Shown: positions 5,906 to 12,892 of the stretch, piece by piece
Layout of the letters: every line of letters begins with the position of its first letter
Numbering within the stretch: the stretch's first letter is position 1
From: Actinomycetes bacterium
Lineage (GTDB): Bacteria > Actinomycetota > Acidimicrobiia > Acidimicrobiales > JAJYPT01
Assembly: GCA_021795135.1 (NCBI GenBank)
Contig: JAJYPT010000019.1
Location: forward strand, 1 to 17,923
Direction: 5' to 3'
Length of the DNA stretch: 17,923 nt
Notes under the pieces: model-generated
The model's database searches: none
What the model was told of the DNA's origin: nothing
Seen by the model: only the letters and a program-made list of their open reading frames with translations
Position numbers and translations under genes: made by a program

Positions 5906-6609
5906 GAAATATCATCCTCATAATTGTTTGAAACTTTACTATCTTTTTTGTCTTTTAATTTTTGATCAATAGCATTGACAATTTGTCTTGTTACTTCATT
6001 TGAATCTCTTGAAGCATCTATATCTACTAAAAGGCCCCTTGTTTTATACCATTGAAGTAAAGGTCTTGTTTGATCTTCATATAAGTGAAGACGCTTTTGT
6101 ATTACTTGTTCTGTATCATCAACTCTTTTAGTAACTTTTCCATTACATACATCACAAATCCAAGGAACCTTAGGAGGAGAATCTAGGCTGTAATTAGCTC
6201 CGCAATTAGAACAAACCCTACGTCGAGTAAGCCTTTGGAGTACAAGTCTTGTGGGTATTTCCAAGTTGATAACTAGATCAAGCTTTGATGGAGTCCCTAA
6301 ATCAGACAAAGCTTCTGCTTGAGTAATTGTACGTGGAAATCCATCAAGTATGAATCCATGAGCGCAATCGGGAAAAGATAACCTTTCTTTTACTGCTTTG
6401 ATAACAGTTTCATCAGGGATCAACTCTCCCTTTGCTATGTATTGTTTGAGTTCTTTTCCTGTAGGAGATTCAAGACGAACTAATTCTCTAAACATTTCAC
6501 CAGTCGAGATATGGGGAATGTCATAATGCTTAGATAATTCAGCCCCCTGGGTTCCTTTACCGGCTCCTTGTTTTCCTATAAGGACCAAGCCTAGATTTGC
6601 AAAAGACAC
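5902..6609 (-). CDS. adk: Adenylate kinase, zinc-type long form
   Basis: The enzyme interconverts ATP + AMP and 2 ADP. The P-loop is at residues 12-20 (GKQGAGKGT), the AMP-binding TGEMFREL at 36-43 and DGFPRT at 89-94. The long-form LID domain carries four cysteines, C133/C136 and C152/C155, which should bind structural zinc. The P-loop has Lys-Gln in place of the usual Pro-Pro of GPPGAGKGT; I recall similar forms in Acidimicrobiia but cannot verify it here. A charged, probably disordered tail of about 20 residues brings the length to 235. The start is a GTG directly after the secY stop, and the stop overlaps the map start by four bases (TTGA). Confidence 0.97.
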   Translation of the reverse strand: MSFANLGLVLIGKQGAGKGTQGAELSKHYDIPHISTGEMFRELVRLESPTGKELKQYIAKGELIPDETVIKAVKERLSFPDCAHGFILDGFPRTITQAEALSDLGTPSKLDLVINLEIPTRLVLQRLTRRRVCSNCGANYSLDSPPKVPWICDVCNGKVTKRVDDTEQVIQKRLHLYEDQTRPLLQWYKTRGLLVDIDASRDSNEVTRQIVNAIDQKLKDKKDSKVSNNYEDDIS

Positions 6610-7902
6610 TTATTTAAGAAAACCTTCATAGTTGCGCATTGTCAATTGACTATCAATTTGGCGCATGGTCTCCAAAGCTACTCCCACTGCAATCAATAAT
6701 GTAGTTCCAGCAAAAGGATACTGTGTAACTCCCCAAGCAGACAAAGCTAGCGCAGGAAGCAAAGCAACCGCAGCCAAGAATATAGAACCAGGAAGAGTTA
6801 TTCTATTGAGTATTCCTGCCAAATAACGTTCAGTGGGCAAACCAGGTCTAATACCTGGGATATAGCCACCTTGTTTGCGAATAATATCTGCTTGTTGACG
6901 AGGATCAAAAGTAATAGCTGTATAAAAATAAGTAAAAGCTATTATCATCAATCCATACAAAACCAAGTACAAGATACTAGTTGGCTGAAGATTGCTGTTG
7001 ATAAAACTTCTAAGCCCAGTGGAGGGGATTATATTGGAAAGCAAGACTGGAAAATACAATACAGAAGAAGCAAAAATGATAGGTATTACCCCTGCTTGAT
7101 TTACTTTTAGAGGTATATAGGTACTTTGACCTCCATACATTTTTCTTCCAACAACTCTTTTAGCAAATTGAACAGGTATTCTGCGTTGTCCTTGTTCTAC
7201 AAAAACTATTGCAACCAACAAAGCCAGGGCCAGTAGGATGATAAGACCAAATTTTATATTGCCACCTTGGGCTTGAACTGCTGCTCCACTAGCAGGAATC
7301 CCAGCTACAACGTTGGCAAAAATCAAAATTGACATACCTTGACCAATACCTCTTTGAGTGATTATTTCTGCTAACCACATAACAAAAGCTGTACCAGTAG
7401 TAAGTGTAAGAACTATAAGAGCAACTCTGCCTATAGTAAAAGTAGGTATTAGGTCAATACTACTTCCCGCACCTAAAAATCCTTGAGCTCCTCCATGAAA
7501 AACAAAAGCTAGTCCAGTACCTTGTACTATTGCCAAGCCAATGGTTAAATAACGAGTCGTTTGAGTGATTTTTTTCTCACCCACTGGACCTTGTTGTTTC
7601 CATTGTTCTAGCTTAGGTATCACAACTCCCAAAAGCTGAATTATGATCGAACTAGTTATATAAGGCATAATTCCTAAGCCAAAAACTGCAAAACGAGTCA
7701 ATGCTCCGCCAGAAAATAGGTTCAAAAACCCTAAAACTCCTCCTGAGTGAGCTTGTTGCTGCAGTTTTTGAACTGCAGCCAAGTCAATCCCAGGAACAGG
7801 AATATAAGAACCTAATTGATACAAAGCTATTATAAAGAGGGTAAAAAAAACTTTTCCTCTTAGCTCTTTTACTTTAAATATGTTTTTCAGGCTCTTGAGC
7901 AT
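6610..7902 (-). CDS. secY: Protein translocase subunit SecY
   Basis: SecY is the pore of the Sec translocon in the cytoplasmic membrane, acting with SecE, SecG and SecA. The 430-residue protein has ten predictable membrane segments, roughly at 17-36, 70-92, 117-136, 155-176, 185-202, 217-236, 267-287, 309-330, 368-388 and 395-412. Family motifs include GSYIPVPGID after the first segment, the plug-region NLFSGGALTRFAVFGLGIMPYI, ITQRGIGQGMSI at 181-192, and the cytosolic loop RKQGGYIPGIRPG at 342-354 that engages SecA or the ribosome. Its place after rplO is the universal spc arrangement. The stop codon is followed at once by the GTG start of adk. Confidence 0.98.
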   Translation of the reverse strand: MLKSLKNIFKVKELRGKVFFTLFIIALYQLGSYIPVPGIDLAAVQKLQQQAHSGGVLGFLNLFSGGALTRFAVFGLGIMPYITSSIIIQLLGVVIPKLEQWKQQGPVGEKKITQTTRYLTIGLAIVQGTGLAFVFHGGAQGFLGAGSSIDLIPTFTIGRVALIVLTLTTGTAFVMWLAEIITQRGIGQGMSILIFANVVAGIPASGAAVQAQGGNIKFGLIILLALALLVAIVFVEQGQRRIPVQFAKRVVGRKMYGGQSTYIPLKVNQAGVIPIIFASSVLYFPVLLSNIIPSTGLRSFINSNLQPTSILYLVLYGLMIIAFTYFYTAITFDPRQQADIIRKQGGYIPGIRPGLPTERYLAGILNRITLPGSIFLAAVALLPALALSAWGVTQYPFAGTTLLIAVGVALETMRQIDSQLTMRNYEGFLK

Positions 7903-7912
7903 TGCCTATAAC

Positions 7913-8401
7913 CTATCTGTTAGTAAGAGCGTTACCTTGAGCAGCAACTCTTCTGTCTCCATTGGGCGAAGGAATAACTTCACAAGTACCCCCAGCAGCC
8001 ACTATAGCCTCTTGGGCGGACTGAGAAAAAGCATGAGCTTGGACAGTTAGGGCTTTATTTAGCGTCCCTTTTCCAAGTACTTTTACCATCCCATGCTTAT
8101 GTACTAGGCCTTGATCTCTCAAGGTTTCAGGATTTACTAAATCGCCTTTGAAATTATCCAAGGTGCCTAAATTGACAATATTATAAGAAACCCTAAAAGG
8201 ATTATTGAAGCCTTTTAGTTTTGGAACTCTTTGAGTAAGAGGAAGTTGTCCGCCTTCAAAACCCGGTTTTACTGAAGAACGTGCTTTTTGTCCCTTTGTA
8301 CCACGCCCAGCAGTTTTACCACCTTTTCCTGCTATACCTCTACCTACTCGGCGCTTACGATGATGAGAACCTTTGGGAGGCTTTAAATCATGGATTTTCA
8401 T
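7913..8401 (-). CDS. rplO: 50S ribosomal protein L15
   Basis: L15 is a late-assembly protein with a long basic N-terminal arm. The 162-residue product begins with MKIHDLKPPKGSHHRKRRVGRG and the glycine-rich GRGTKGQKARSSVKPGFEGGQLPLTQRVPKLKGFNNPF, both diagnostic. The C-terminal half carries VKVLGKGTLNKALTVQAHAFSQSAQEAIVAAGG. The ATG is 1 nt after the rpmD stop, with AGAGG upstream inside rpmD. The spacing to secY is 10 nt. Confidence 0.97.
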   Translation of the reverse strand: MKIHDLKPPKGSHHRKRRVGRGIAGKGGKTAGRGTKGQKARSSVKPGFEGGQLPLTQRVPKLKGFNNPFRVSYNIVNLGTLDNFKGDLVNPETLRDQGLVHKHGMVKVLGKGTLNKALTVQAHAFSQSAQEAIVAAGGTCEVIPSPNGDRRVAAQGNALTNR

Positions 8402-8402
8402 G

Positions 8403-8588
8403 TTAGACCTCTGTTATTGAAATCAAATGAGGCACTCTAGCTATCATGCCTCGTGTGTGTTTATTATCAGGCATAATCTTTTCATTGCCTATCCTACCAA
8501 GTCCTAGTGCCCTAAGAGCACCTTTGTGCTTTGGCTTGGTTCCTATAGATGATTTAACTTGAACTATTCGAATTTGACTTTCACTCAT
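8403..8588 (-). CDS. rpmD: 50S ribosomal protein L30
   Basis: L30 is a small peripheral protein of the large subunit. The 61-residue product has the family pattern IRIVQVKSSIGTKPKHKGALRALGLGRIGNEKIMPDN, then TRGMIARVPHLISI, all within the normal length of about 60. Its ATG is part of TAATG with the rpsE stop. A single base separates its stop from the rplO start, so these two are probably translated together. Confidence 0.97.
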   Translation of the reverse strand: MSESQIRIVQVKSSIGTKPKHKGALRALGLGRIGNEKIMPDNKHTRGMIARVPHLISITEV

Positions 8589-9136
8589 TAGGCCACCTCT
8601 TTTGGAATATGGTTACCCTTTTTACGGTCTAAATAAGAATTCAAGACCCCTTTTGGAATTATTTCCTCTGGAGATTTACCTCTAAGTTTAGCAATTTCAT
8701 CTGGTCTTTTTAGCTCTTTTAATCCAGCGACAGTAGCATGAGCTACATTGATTCCATTAGAAGAACCCAAAGATTTGGCCAAAATATCATGGATGCCAGC
8801 CATCTCTAAGATAGCTCTAGCAGCTCCACCAGCAATAACTCCAGTACCAGGAGCAGCAGGCTTTAGATAAACTCTTCCTGCTCCACTTTTGCCTATGATT
8901 GGATGCGTAATGGTTGTGCCAGCTAGAGGAACATCAAAAAGGTTTTTCTTTGCCTCTTCGATTCCTTTTTGAACAGCTAAACCCGCCTCTTTGGCTTTAC
9001 CATAACCAAGACCAACTTTGCCATTTCCATCACCTACAACCATAAGGGCAGTAAATGAAAATCTACGACCACCTTTTACAACCTTAGCAACGCGATTTAC
9101 CTTTATGGTTCTTTCTTCATATTGCTGCTCAGGCAT
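8588..9136 (-). CDS. rpsE: 30S ribosomal protein S5
   Basis: S5 works in decoding accuracy and, with S3 and S4, in the mRNA entry channel. The 182-residue product contains the double-stranded RNA-binding-like N-terminal domain (VNRVAKVVKGGRRFSFTALMVVGDGNGKVGLGYGKAKE) and the C-terminal domain with GAARAILEMAGIHDILAKSLGSSNGINVAHATVAGL. The VVKGGRRFSF loop is the region where spectinomycin-resistance changes occur in E. coli (family knowledge); nothing unusual is visible there. The stop overlaps the rpmD start by one base (TAATG). Confidence 0.98.
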   Translation of the reverse strand: MPEQQYEERTIKVNRVAKVVKGGRRFSFTALMVVGDGNGKVGLGYGKAKEAGLAVQKGIEEAKKNLFDVPLAGTTITHPIIGKSGAGRVYLKPAAPGTGVIAGGAARAILEMAGIHDILAKSLGSSNGINVAHATVAGLKELKRPDEIAKLRGKSPEEIIPKGVLNSYLDRKKGNHIPKEVA

Positions 9137-9499
9137 CTAAAACTCCAATCCTTGTTTACGAGCCGCTTCTGCTACAGCAGCTACGCGACCATGATAAAGA
9201 AAACCACCACGATCAAATACCACCTTTGTGATACCTGCAGCTTGAGCTCGTTCAGCTAACAACTGTCCAACTAGCGTAGCAGCTTGTTTATTAGCTCCTG
9301 AATTAGAACGAAGTGTTGGTTCTAAAGTAGAAGCAGCAGCTATAGTTCTACCTACAGAATCATCTATAAGTTGAGCTGATATATGTTTGTTAGACCGAAA
9401 AACAGCTAAGCGTGGGCGACTTGAGGTACCAACTACTTTATGTCGTACTCTGTCGTGACGACGAGTGCGTAAAACTGATTTTGTATTAGAAGAAGACAT
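9137..9499 (-). CDS. rplR: 50S ribosomal protein L18
   Basis: L18 delivers 5S rRNA to the large subunit together with L5. The 120-residue product has the usual basic N-terminus RTRRHDRVRHKVVGTSSRPRLAVFRSNKHISAQLIDD and ends with FDRGGFLYHGRVAAVAEAARKQGLEF, a strong family signature. The open frame reaches back to a TTG at 9520, but the ATG at 9499 gives the family length and has a GGATGG motif 6 nt upstream. The rpsE ATG follows its stop codon directly, with GGAG inside the last rplR codons. Confidence 0.96.
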   Translation of the reverse strand: MSSSNTKSVLRTRRHDRVRHKVVGTSSRPRLAVFRSNKHISAQLIDDSVGRTIAAASTLEPTLRSNSGANKQAATLVGQLLAERAQAAGITKVVFDRGGFLYHGRVAAVAEAARKQGLEF

Positions 9500-9526
9500 G
9501 ATGTTCCATCCGCTTATCAATAGACA

Positions 9527-10066
9527 TTATTTAGCTGCTTTACCAGATTTACGGGCAACATATTCACCAACATATCGAACACCTTTACCCTTATAGGGTT
9601 CAGGTTTACGCAATTTTCTTATATTGGCCGCAACTTGACCAACCAATTCTTTGTCAATACCTATAACCTTGATTCTAGTAGGCATAGGCACTTCAAAGGT
9701 AACTCCTTCGGGAGCATTCACAAATACTGGATGACTAAATCCTAAAGCCATCTCTAATTGAGAAGGGCTACGTAAAGTAGCACGATAGCCTACTCCTACA
9801 ATTTCAAGCTCTTTAGTAAAACCAGTTGAAACTCCAGTTACCATGTTAGAAACTAAAGAACGTATAAGCCCATGAAGGGCTTTGTTAGCTCTTTCGTCAT
9901 TAGGTCTAGTTACCAATAAAGAATTATCTTGTTCAACTACTGCAATTTCACCTGGTAACTGACGATCTAATTTTCCTTGCGGACCAGACACGGTCACAAC
10001 TTTGCCTGAAATATCTACCTTAACCCCATCTGGCAATGCAATAGGGGTGCGTCCCACTCTAGACAT
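9527..10066 (-). CDS. rplF: 50S ribosomal protein L6
   Basis: L6 binds near the sarcin-ricin loop and the L7/L12 stalk base. The 179-residue product shows the two repeated domains and the C-terminal signature KPEPYKGKGVRYVGEYVARKSGKAAK. The N-terminus MSRVGRTPIALPDGVKV is typical, as is HGLIRSLVSNMVTGVSTGFTKELEIVGVGYRA in the middle. AAAGG lies 6 nt before the ATG. It is followed by a 27-nt spacer before rplR. Confidence 0.98.
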   Translation of the reverse strand: MSRVGRTPIALPDGVKVDISGKVVTVSGPQGKLDRQLPGEIAVVEQDNSLLVTRPNDERANKALHGLIRSLVSNMVTGVSTGFTKELEIVGVGYRATLRSPSQLEMALGFSHPVFVNAPEGVTFEVPMPTRIKVIGIDKELVGQVAANIRKLRKPEPYKGKGVRYVGEYVARKSGKAAK

Positions 10067-10093
10067 AGCTAGCCTTTTCCTTATTCTGTCCCT

Positions 10094-10498
10094 TTACCAT
10101 ACGTAACAAAGAACCTCTCCACCTACCCGGCGGCGGCGTGCTTCTCTATCTGTCATCAAGCCTTGGCTAGTTGACACAACGGCTACGCCTAAGCCTCCCA
10201 GTACGCGAGGAATTTTACCTGATTGAGAATAAATTCTAAGTCCTGGTTTGGACACTCTACTTATTCCAGAAATTACCCGAGCTCTATCAGGACTATACTT
10301 TAGATCTATTTCTAAAATTTTACCTGGTCGGGCAGCATCTTCAACTACTTTGTAGTCAGAGATATATCCTTCTTGTTTTAATATAGCTGCCAAAGACTCT
10401 TTCAATTTAGAGCCTGGCATTCTTACTGTTTCATGCATAACCGTATTAGCATTTCTAATACGAGTCAACATATCTGAAATTGGATCTGACATCGTCAT
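10094..10498 (-). CDS. rpsH: 30S ribosomal protein S8
   Basis: S8 is a central-domain 16S rRNA-binding protein and, in E. coli, the repressor of the spc operon. The 134-residue product has the N-terminal TMSDPISDMLTRIRNAN block, LKQEGYISDYKV and the C-terminal GLGVAVVSTSQGLMTDREARRRRVGGEVLCYVW, which holds the rRNA-binding STS(Q)G motif. There are two ATGs two codons apart; the first (10498) has AGGG eight bases upstream and is preferred. The spacing is 16 nt from rpsN and 27 nt to rplF. Confidence 0.98.
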   Translation of the reverse strand: MTMSDPISDMLTRIRNANTVMHETVRMPGSKLKESLAAILKQEGYISDYKVVEDAARPGKILEIDLKYSPDRARVISGISRVSKPGLRIYSQSGKIPRVLGGLGVAVVSTSQGLMTDREARRRRVGGEVLCYVW

Positions 10499-10514
10499 GA
10501 CAATAGCCCTTTCC

Positions 10515-10700
10515 TTACCAGCTAGCCTTTGTAACGCCCGGTATTTCCCCTGAATGCGCTAGCTCTCGAAAGCAAATGCGGCATAAGCCAAATTTACGAA
10601 ATACTGCTCTGGATCTCCCACAGCGCCTACAGCGTGTATAGCCTCGAACTTTAAATTTAGGCTTTTCTTCTTGTTTTTGAATAAGTGCTTTTCTAGCCAT
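10515..10700 (-). CDS. rpsN: 30S ribosomal protein S14, zinc (type Z) form
   Basis: This short S14 (61 residues) belongs to the zinc-binding class. The cysteines are C24 and C27 (CRRC) and C40 and C43 (CRIC) within the family signature YTRCRRCGRSRAVFRKFGLCRICFRELA. It stabilises the 30S head near S3 and S10. The ATG lies 2 nt after the rplE stop, with GAGGGG upstream. Many actinobacteria also keep a zinc-free S14 elsewhere for zinc starvation; this window cannot show whether one exists here. In this position the gene is often called rpsZ or rpsN1. Confidence 0.97.
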   Translation of the reverse strand: MARKALIQKQEEKPKFKVRGYTRCRRCGRSRAVFRKFGLCRICFRELAHSGEIPGVTKASW

Positions 10701-10702
10701 AG

Positions 10703-11275
10703 TTATTGCCCCTCACGTTTGAAAGGAAATCCTAAAGCTGTCATTAAAGCCTTTCCTTCCGCATTAGTGCGTCCGGTTGTCACTATTGTGATGTCCATTC
10801 CCCTAGTTGCATCTATTTTGTCATAATCAATTTCAGGAAAAATAATTTGCTCAGTAACGCCAAATGTATAATTCCCTTTACCATCAAAAGAATTGGTCGG
10901 CAATCCTCTAAAGTCTCTTATTCTAGGTATCGCAATACTAACCAATCGATCAAAAAATTCCCACATACGATCACCGCGAAGAGTAACTTTAGCTCCAATA
11001 ACTTGTCCTTCTCGAAGTTTGAAACTAGCGATAGACTTCTTAGCTTTGGTAGGCAAAGGCTTCTGACCTGAAATAGCTTCTAAGTCTCTAAGAGCTCCTT
11101 CTAACAATGACTGCTGTTGAGTGGCTCGACCTACTCCCATATTTATTACTATTTTGCTTAGCCGAGGAATTTCCATAACATTGGAAAGATTTAGCTCGCT
11201 CATTAGCTGAGACTTGATCTCTTCATCGTATTTACGCCTAAGACGAGGACGTTCAATAGTAGATGCTGAGCTCAT
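10703..11275 (-). CDS. rplE: 50S ribosomal protein L5
   Basis: L5 binds 5S rRNA and contacts P-site tRNA in the central protuberance. The product has 190 residues with the conserved PRLSKIVINMGVG, ISGQKPLPTKAKKSIASFKLREGQVIGAKVTLRGDRMWEFFDRLVSIAIPRIRDFRG, FDGKGNYTFGVTEQIIFPEIDYDKID and GMDITIVTTGRTNAEGKALMTALGFPF blocks. The reading frame extends to 11299, but the ATG at 11275 has a perfect GGAGG six bases upstream and forms the ATGA overlap with rplX, so I take it as the start. Two bases separate it from rpsN. Confidence 0.97.
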   Translation of the reverse strand: MSSASTIERPRLRRKYDEEIKSQLMSELNLSNVMEIPRLSKIVINMGVGRATQQQSLLEGALRDLEAISGQKPLPTKAKKSIASFKLREGQVIGAKVTLRGDRMWEFFDRLVSIAIPRIRDFRGLPTNSFDGKGNYTFGVTEQIIFPEIDYDKIDATRGMDITIVTTGRTNAEGKALMTALGFPFKREGQ

Positions 11276-11583
11276 AATTGACCTCCACACTTGCGACATA
11301 TTCTATTTTTAGAACCTGAGTCATCATAGCGATACCCTATTTTAGATGGACCACAAGAACTACAGACAATTGCCACAGCTGAAGAAGCAATCGGCATTTC
11401 TTTATCTAAAATACCACCTGGTTGATCAGCTTTAGCTGATCGAGTATGACGCTTGACTACATTTACGCCTTCTACAACAACTTTATTCTTCTCAGGTACT
11501 GCTCTAGTTATAGTTCCTTGCTTTCCTCTGTCTTTACCTGAAAGAACTTTTACCTGATCGCCTGTTTTGAGTTTCACAATCAA
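11272..11583 (-). CDS. rplX: 50S ribosomal protein L24 with CxxC pairs
   Basis: L24 starts large-subunit assembly by binding the 5' end of 23S rRNA. The KOW motif is visible at residues about 5-32 (GDQVKVLSGKDRGKQGTITRAV), followed by VVVEGVNVVKRHTR and a GGILDKEMPI segment. The C-terminal third has four cysteines in two CxxC pairs (C74/C77 and C96/C99, CSSC and CRKC), a zinc-ribbon-like pattern seen in many L24 proteins. The start is TTG at 11583, 4 nt after GGAGG and overlapping the rplN stop (TTGA); a GTG two codons later (11577), at longer spacing, is the alternative. The stop overlaps the rplE start as ATGA. Confidence 0.95.
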   Translation of the reverse strand: MIVKLKTGDQVKVLSGKDRGKQGTITRAVPEKNKVVVEGVNVVKRHTRSAKADQPGGILDKEMPIASSAVAIVCSSCGPSKIGYRYDDSGSKNRICRKCGGQL

Positions 11584-11948
11584 AGCACCTCCGGAGCAAG
11601 AGAAACTATTCTCATAAATTTTTTATCTCTAAGTTCTCTGCCTACTGGACCAAATATACGAGTTCCTCTTGGTTGTAATGCATCATTAATTAAAACAGCT
11701 GCATTTTCATCAAAACGTATATAACTACCATCAGAACGACGCTTTTCTTTCTTGGTACGTACAACAACGCATTTGACTACGTCGCCTTTTTTTACATTAG
11801 CTCCAGGAATAGCATCTTTTACTGCCGCAACAAAAACATCCCCAATGGATGCATAGCGACGTTTTGAACCTCCGAGAACTTTGATACAAAGCACTTCGCG
11901 AGCGCCTGAGTTATCTGCAACTCGTAAACGCGATTCTTGTTGGATCAT
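11580..11948 (-). CDS. rplN: 50S ribosomal protein L14
   Basis: L14 is part of the intersubunit face and contacts h14 of 16S rRNA. The 122-residue product has exactly the family length and opens with MIQQESRLRVADNSGAREVLCIKVLGGSKRRYA, continuing with GDVFVAAVKDAIPG, KGDVVKCVVVRTKKEKRRSDGSYIRFDENAAVLI and RGTRIFGPVGRELRDK. It is joined to rpsQ through ATGA and to rplX through TTGA. The GGAGG that serves rplX lies within its final codons. Confidence 0.98.
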   Translation of the reverse strand: MIQQESRLRVADNSGAREVLCIKVLGGSKRRYASIGDVFVAAVKDAIPGANVKKGDVVKCVVVRTKKEKRRSDGSYIRFDENAAVLINDALQPRGTRIFGPVGRELRDKKFMRIVSLAPEVL

Positions 11949-12241
11949 TTTGCTCTCTCTAAAATCTCAACTAGACGCCACCGCTTCAATTTAGATAAAG
12001 GTCGAGTTTCAGCAACTCTTACTCTATCTCCTTGATTGAGTTCACTTTGGGCATCATGGACATATAATCTTTTAGTGCGCTGTACAGTTTTTGCATAGCG
12101 AGGATGTCGTACTCTTTCAACAACTGCAACAACCGCAGTTTTTTCCATGCCAGTTGAAACTACTAAACCCTCACGAACTTTACGTGCGTTATTTCTTTTT
12201 TCATCAGCACTTGACTGTGGCATTTGTTTCTCCGTACTCAT
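11945..12241 (-). CDS. rpsQ: 30S ribosomal protein S17
   Basis: S17 is a primary 16S rRNA-binding protein with an OB fold. The product has 98 residues: a roughly 20-residue Lys/Asn/Gln-rich N-terminal extension, then the conserved core REGLVVSTGMEKTAVVAVVERVRHPRYAKTVQRTKRLYVHD and GDRVRVAETRPLSKLKRWRLVEIL. Extended N-termini occur in actinobacterial S17 (family knowledge). AAGG lies 6 nt before the ATG at 12241. The stop overlaps the rplN start by four bases (ATGA). Confidence 0.97.
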   Translation of the reverse strand: MSTEKQMPQSSADEKRNNARKVREGLVVSTGMEKTAVVAVVERVRHPRYAKTVQRTKRLYVHDAQSELNQGDRVRVAETRPLSKLKRWRLVEILERAK

Positions 12242-12243
12242 AT

Positions 12244-12453
12244 TTAACCTTGGTTCCCAGCTGCTATTTTACGCTCTGATATAACCGTTTCTATACGAGC
12301 TATATCTCGCTTCAACTGAGATATGCGGCTGAAATTTTCTAGTTGCCCAGTTGCTAATTGAAAACGTAAATTGAATAATTCTGTTTTAGTCTCTGTTAGG
12401 TGATTGGCTAATTCAGAGCTGTCTAAATCTCTAAGCTCGCTAGCTTTTAGCAT
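12244..12453 (-). CDS. rpmC: 50S ribosomal protein L29
   Basis: L29 is a small helical hairpin protein near the tunnel exit, next to L23. The product has 69 residues, within the 60-75 usual range. It shows the two-helix pattern ASELRDLDSSELANHLTETKTELFNLRFQLATGQLENFSRI then QLKRDIARIETVISER, including the family signature ELFNLRFQ.ATGQL. Its ATG is part of TAATG shared with the rplP stop, with GGTGG upstream. Two bases separate it from rpsQ. Confidence 0.97.
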   Translation of the reverse strand: MLKASELRDLDSSELANHLTETKTELFNLRFQLATGQLENFSRISQLKRDIARIETVISERKIAAGNQG

Positions 12454-12890
12454 TATAAATCCACCTCAGCAATCCCTTGAGAAGTAGAACGAAGAACGAA
12501 ACGAGCTTTGATAGGCAATTTTTGGATAGCTCTGCTCATTGCAGAACGTGCCAACTCTTCGTTTACTCCGCCTAGCTCAAATAAAATTCTCCCCGGCTTT
12601 ACCACAGCTACCCAATATTCTGGATTACCTTTACCTGACCCCATACGAGTTTCAGCTGGTTTTTCAGTAACAGGTTTATCAGGAAATACTCTTATCCAAA
12701 CTTTTCCGCCTCTTTTTATATGACGAGTCATAGCAATTCTGGCAGCTTCAATTTGACGGGCAGTTATCCACCCGGGTTCTAATGCTTGAATCCCATATTC
12801 CCCAAAATTGATAGAAGTACCACCTTTTGCCATTCCACTAAGGCGACCTCTTTGCATTTTGCGATGTTTTACCTTACGGGGCATCAACAT
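12453..12890 (-). CDS. rplP: 50S ribosomal protein L16
   Basis: L16 helps position A-site tRNA and acts in late assembly of the large subunit. The product is 145 residues, a little above the common 137-140, with MLMPRKVKHRKMQRGRLSGMAKGG at the N-terminus, INFGEYGIQALEPGWITARQIEAARIAMTRHIKRGGKVWIRVFPDKPVT in the middle and GKGNPEYWVAVVKPGRILFELGGV after it. The frame opens with a TTG at 12896, but the ATG at 12890 is chosen because GGTGG lies 7 nt before it and the sequence then starts as the family does (MLMPR). The stop overlaps the rpmC start by one base. Confidence 0.97.
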   Translation of the reverse strand: MLMPRKVKHRKMQRGRLSGMAKGGTSINFGEYGIQALEPGWITARQIEAARIAMTRHIKRGGKVWIRVFPDKPVTEKPAETRMGSGKGNPEYWVAVVKPGRILFELGGVNEELARSAMSRAIQKLPIKARFVLRSTSQGIAEVDL

Positions 12891-12892
12891 GA

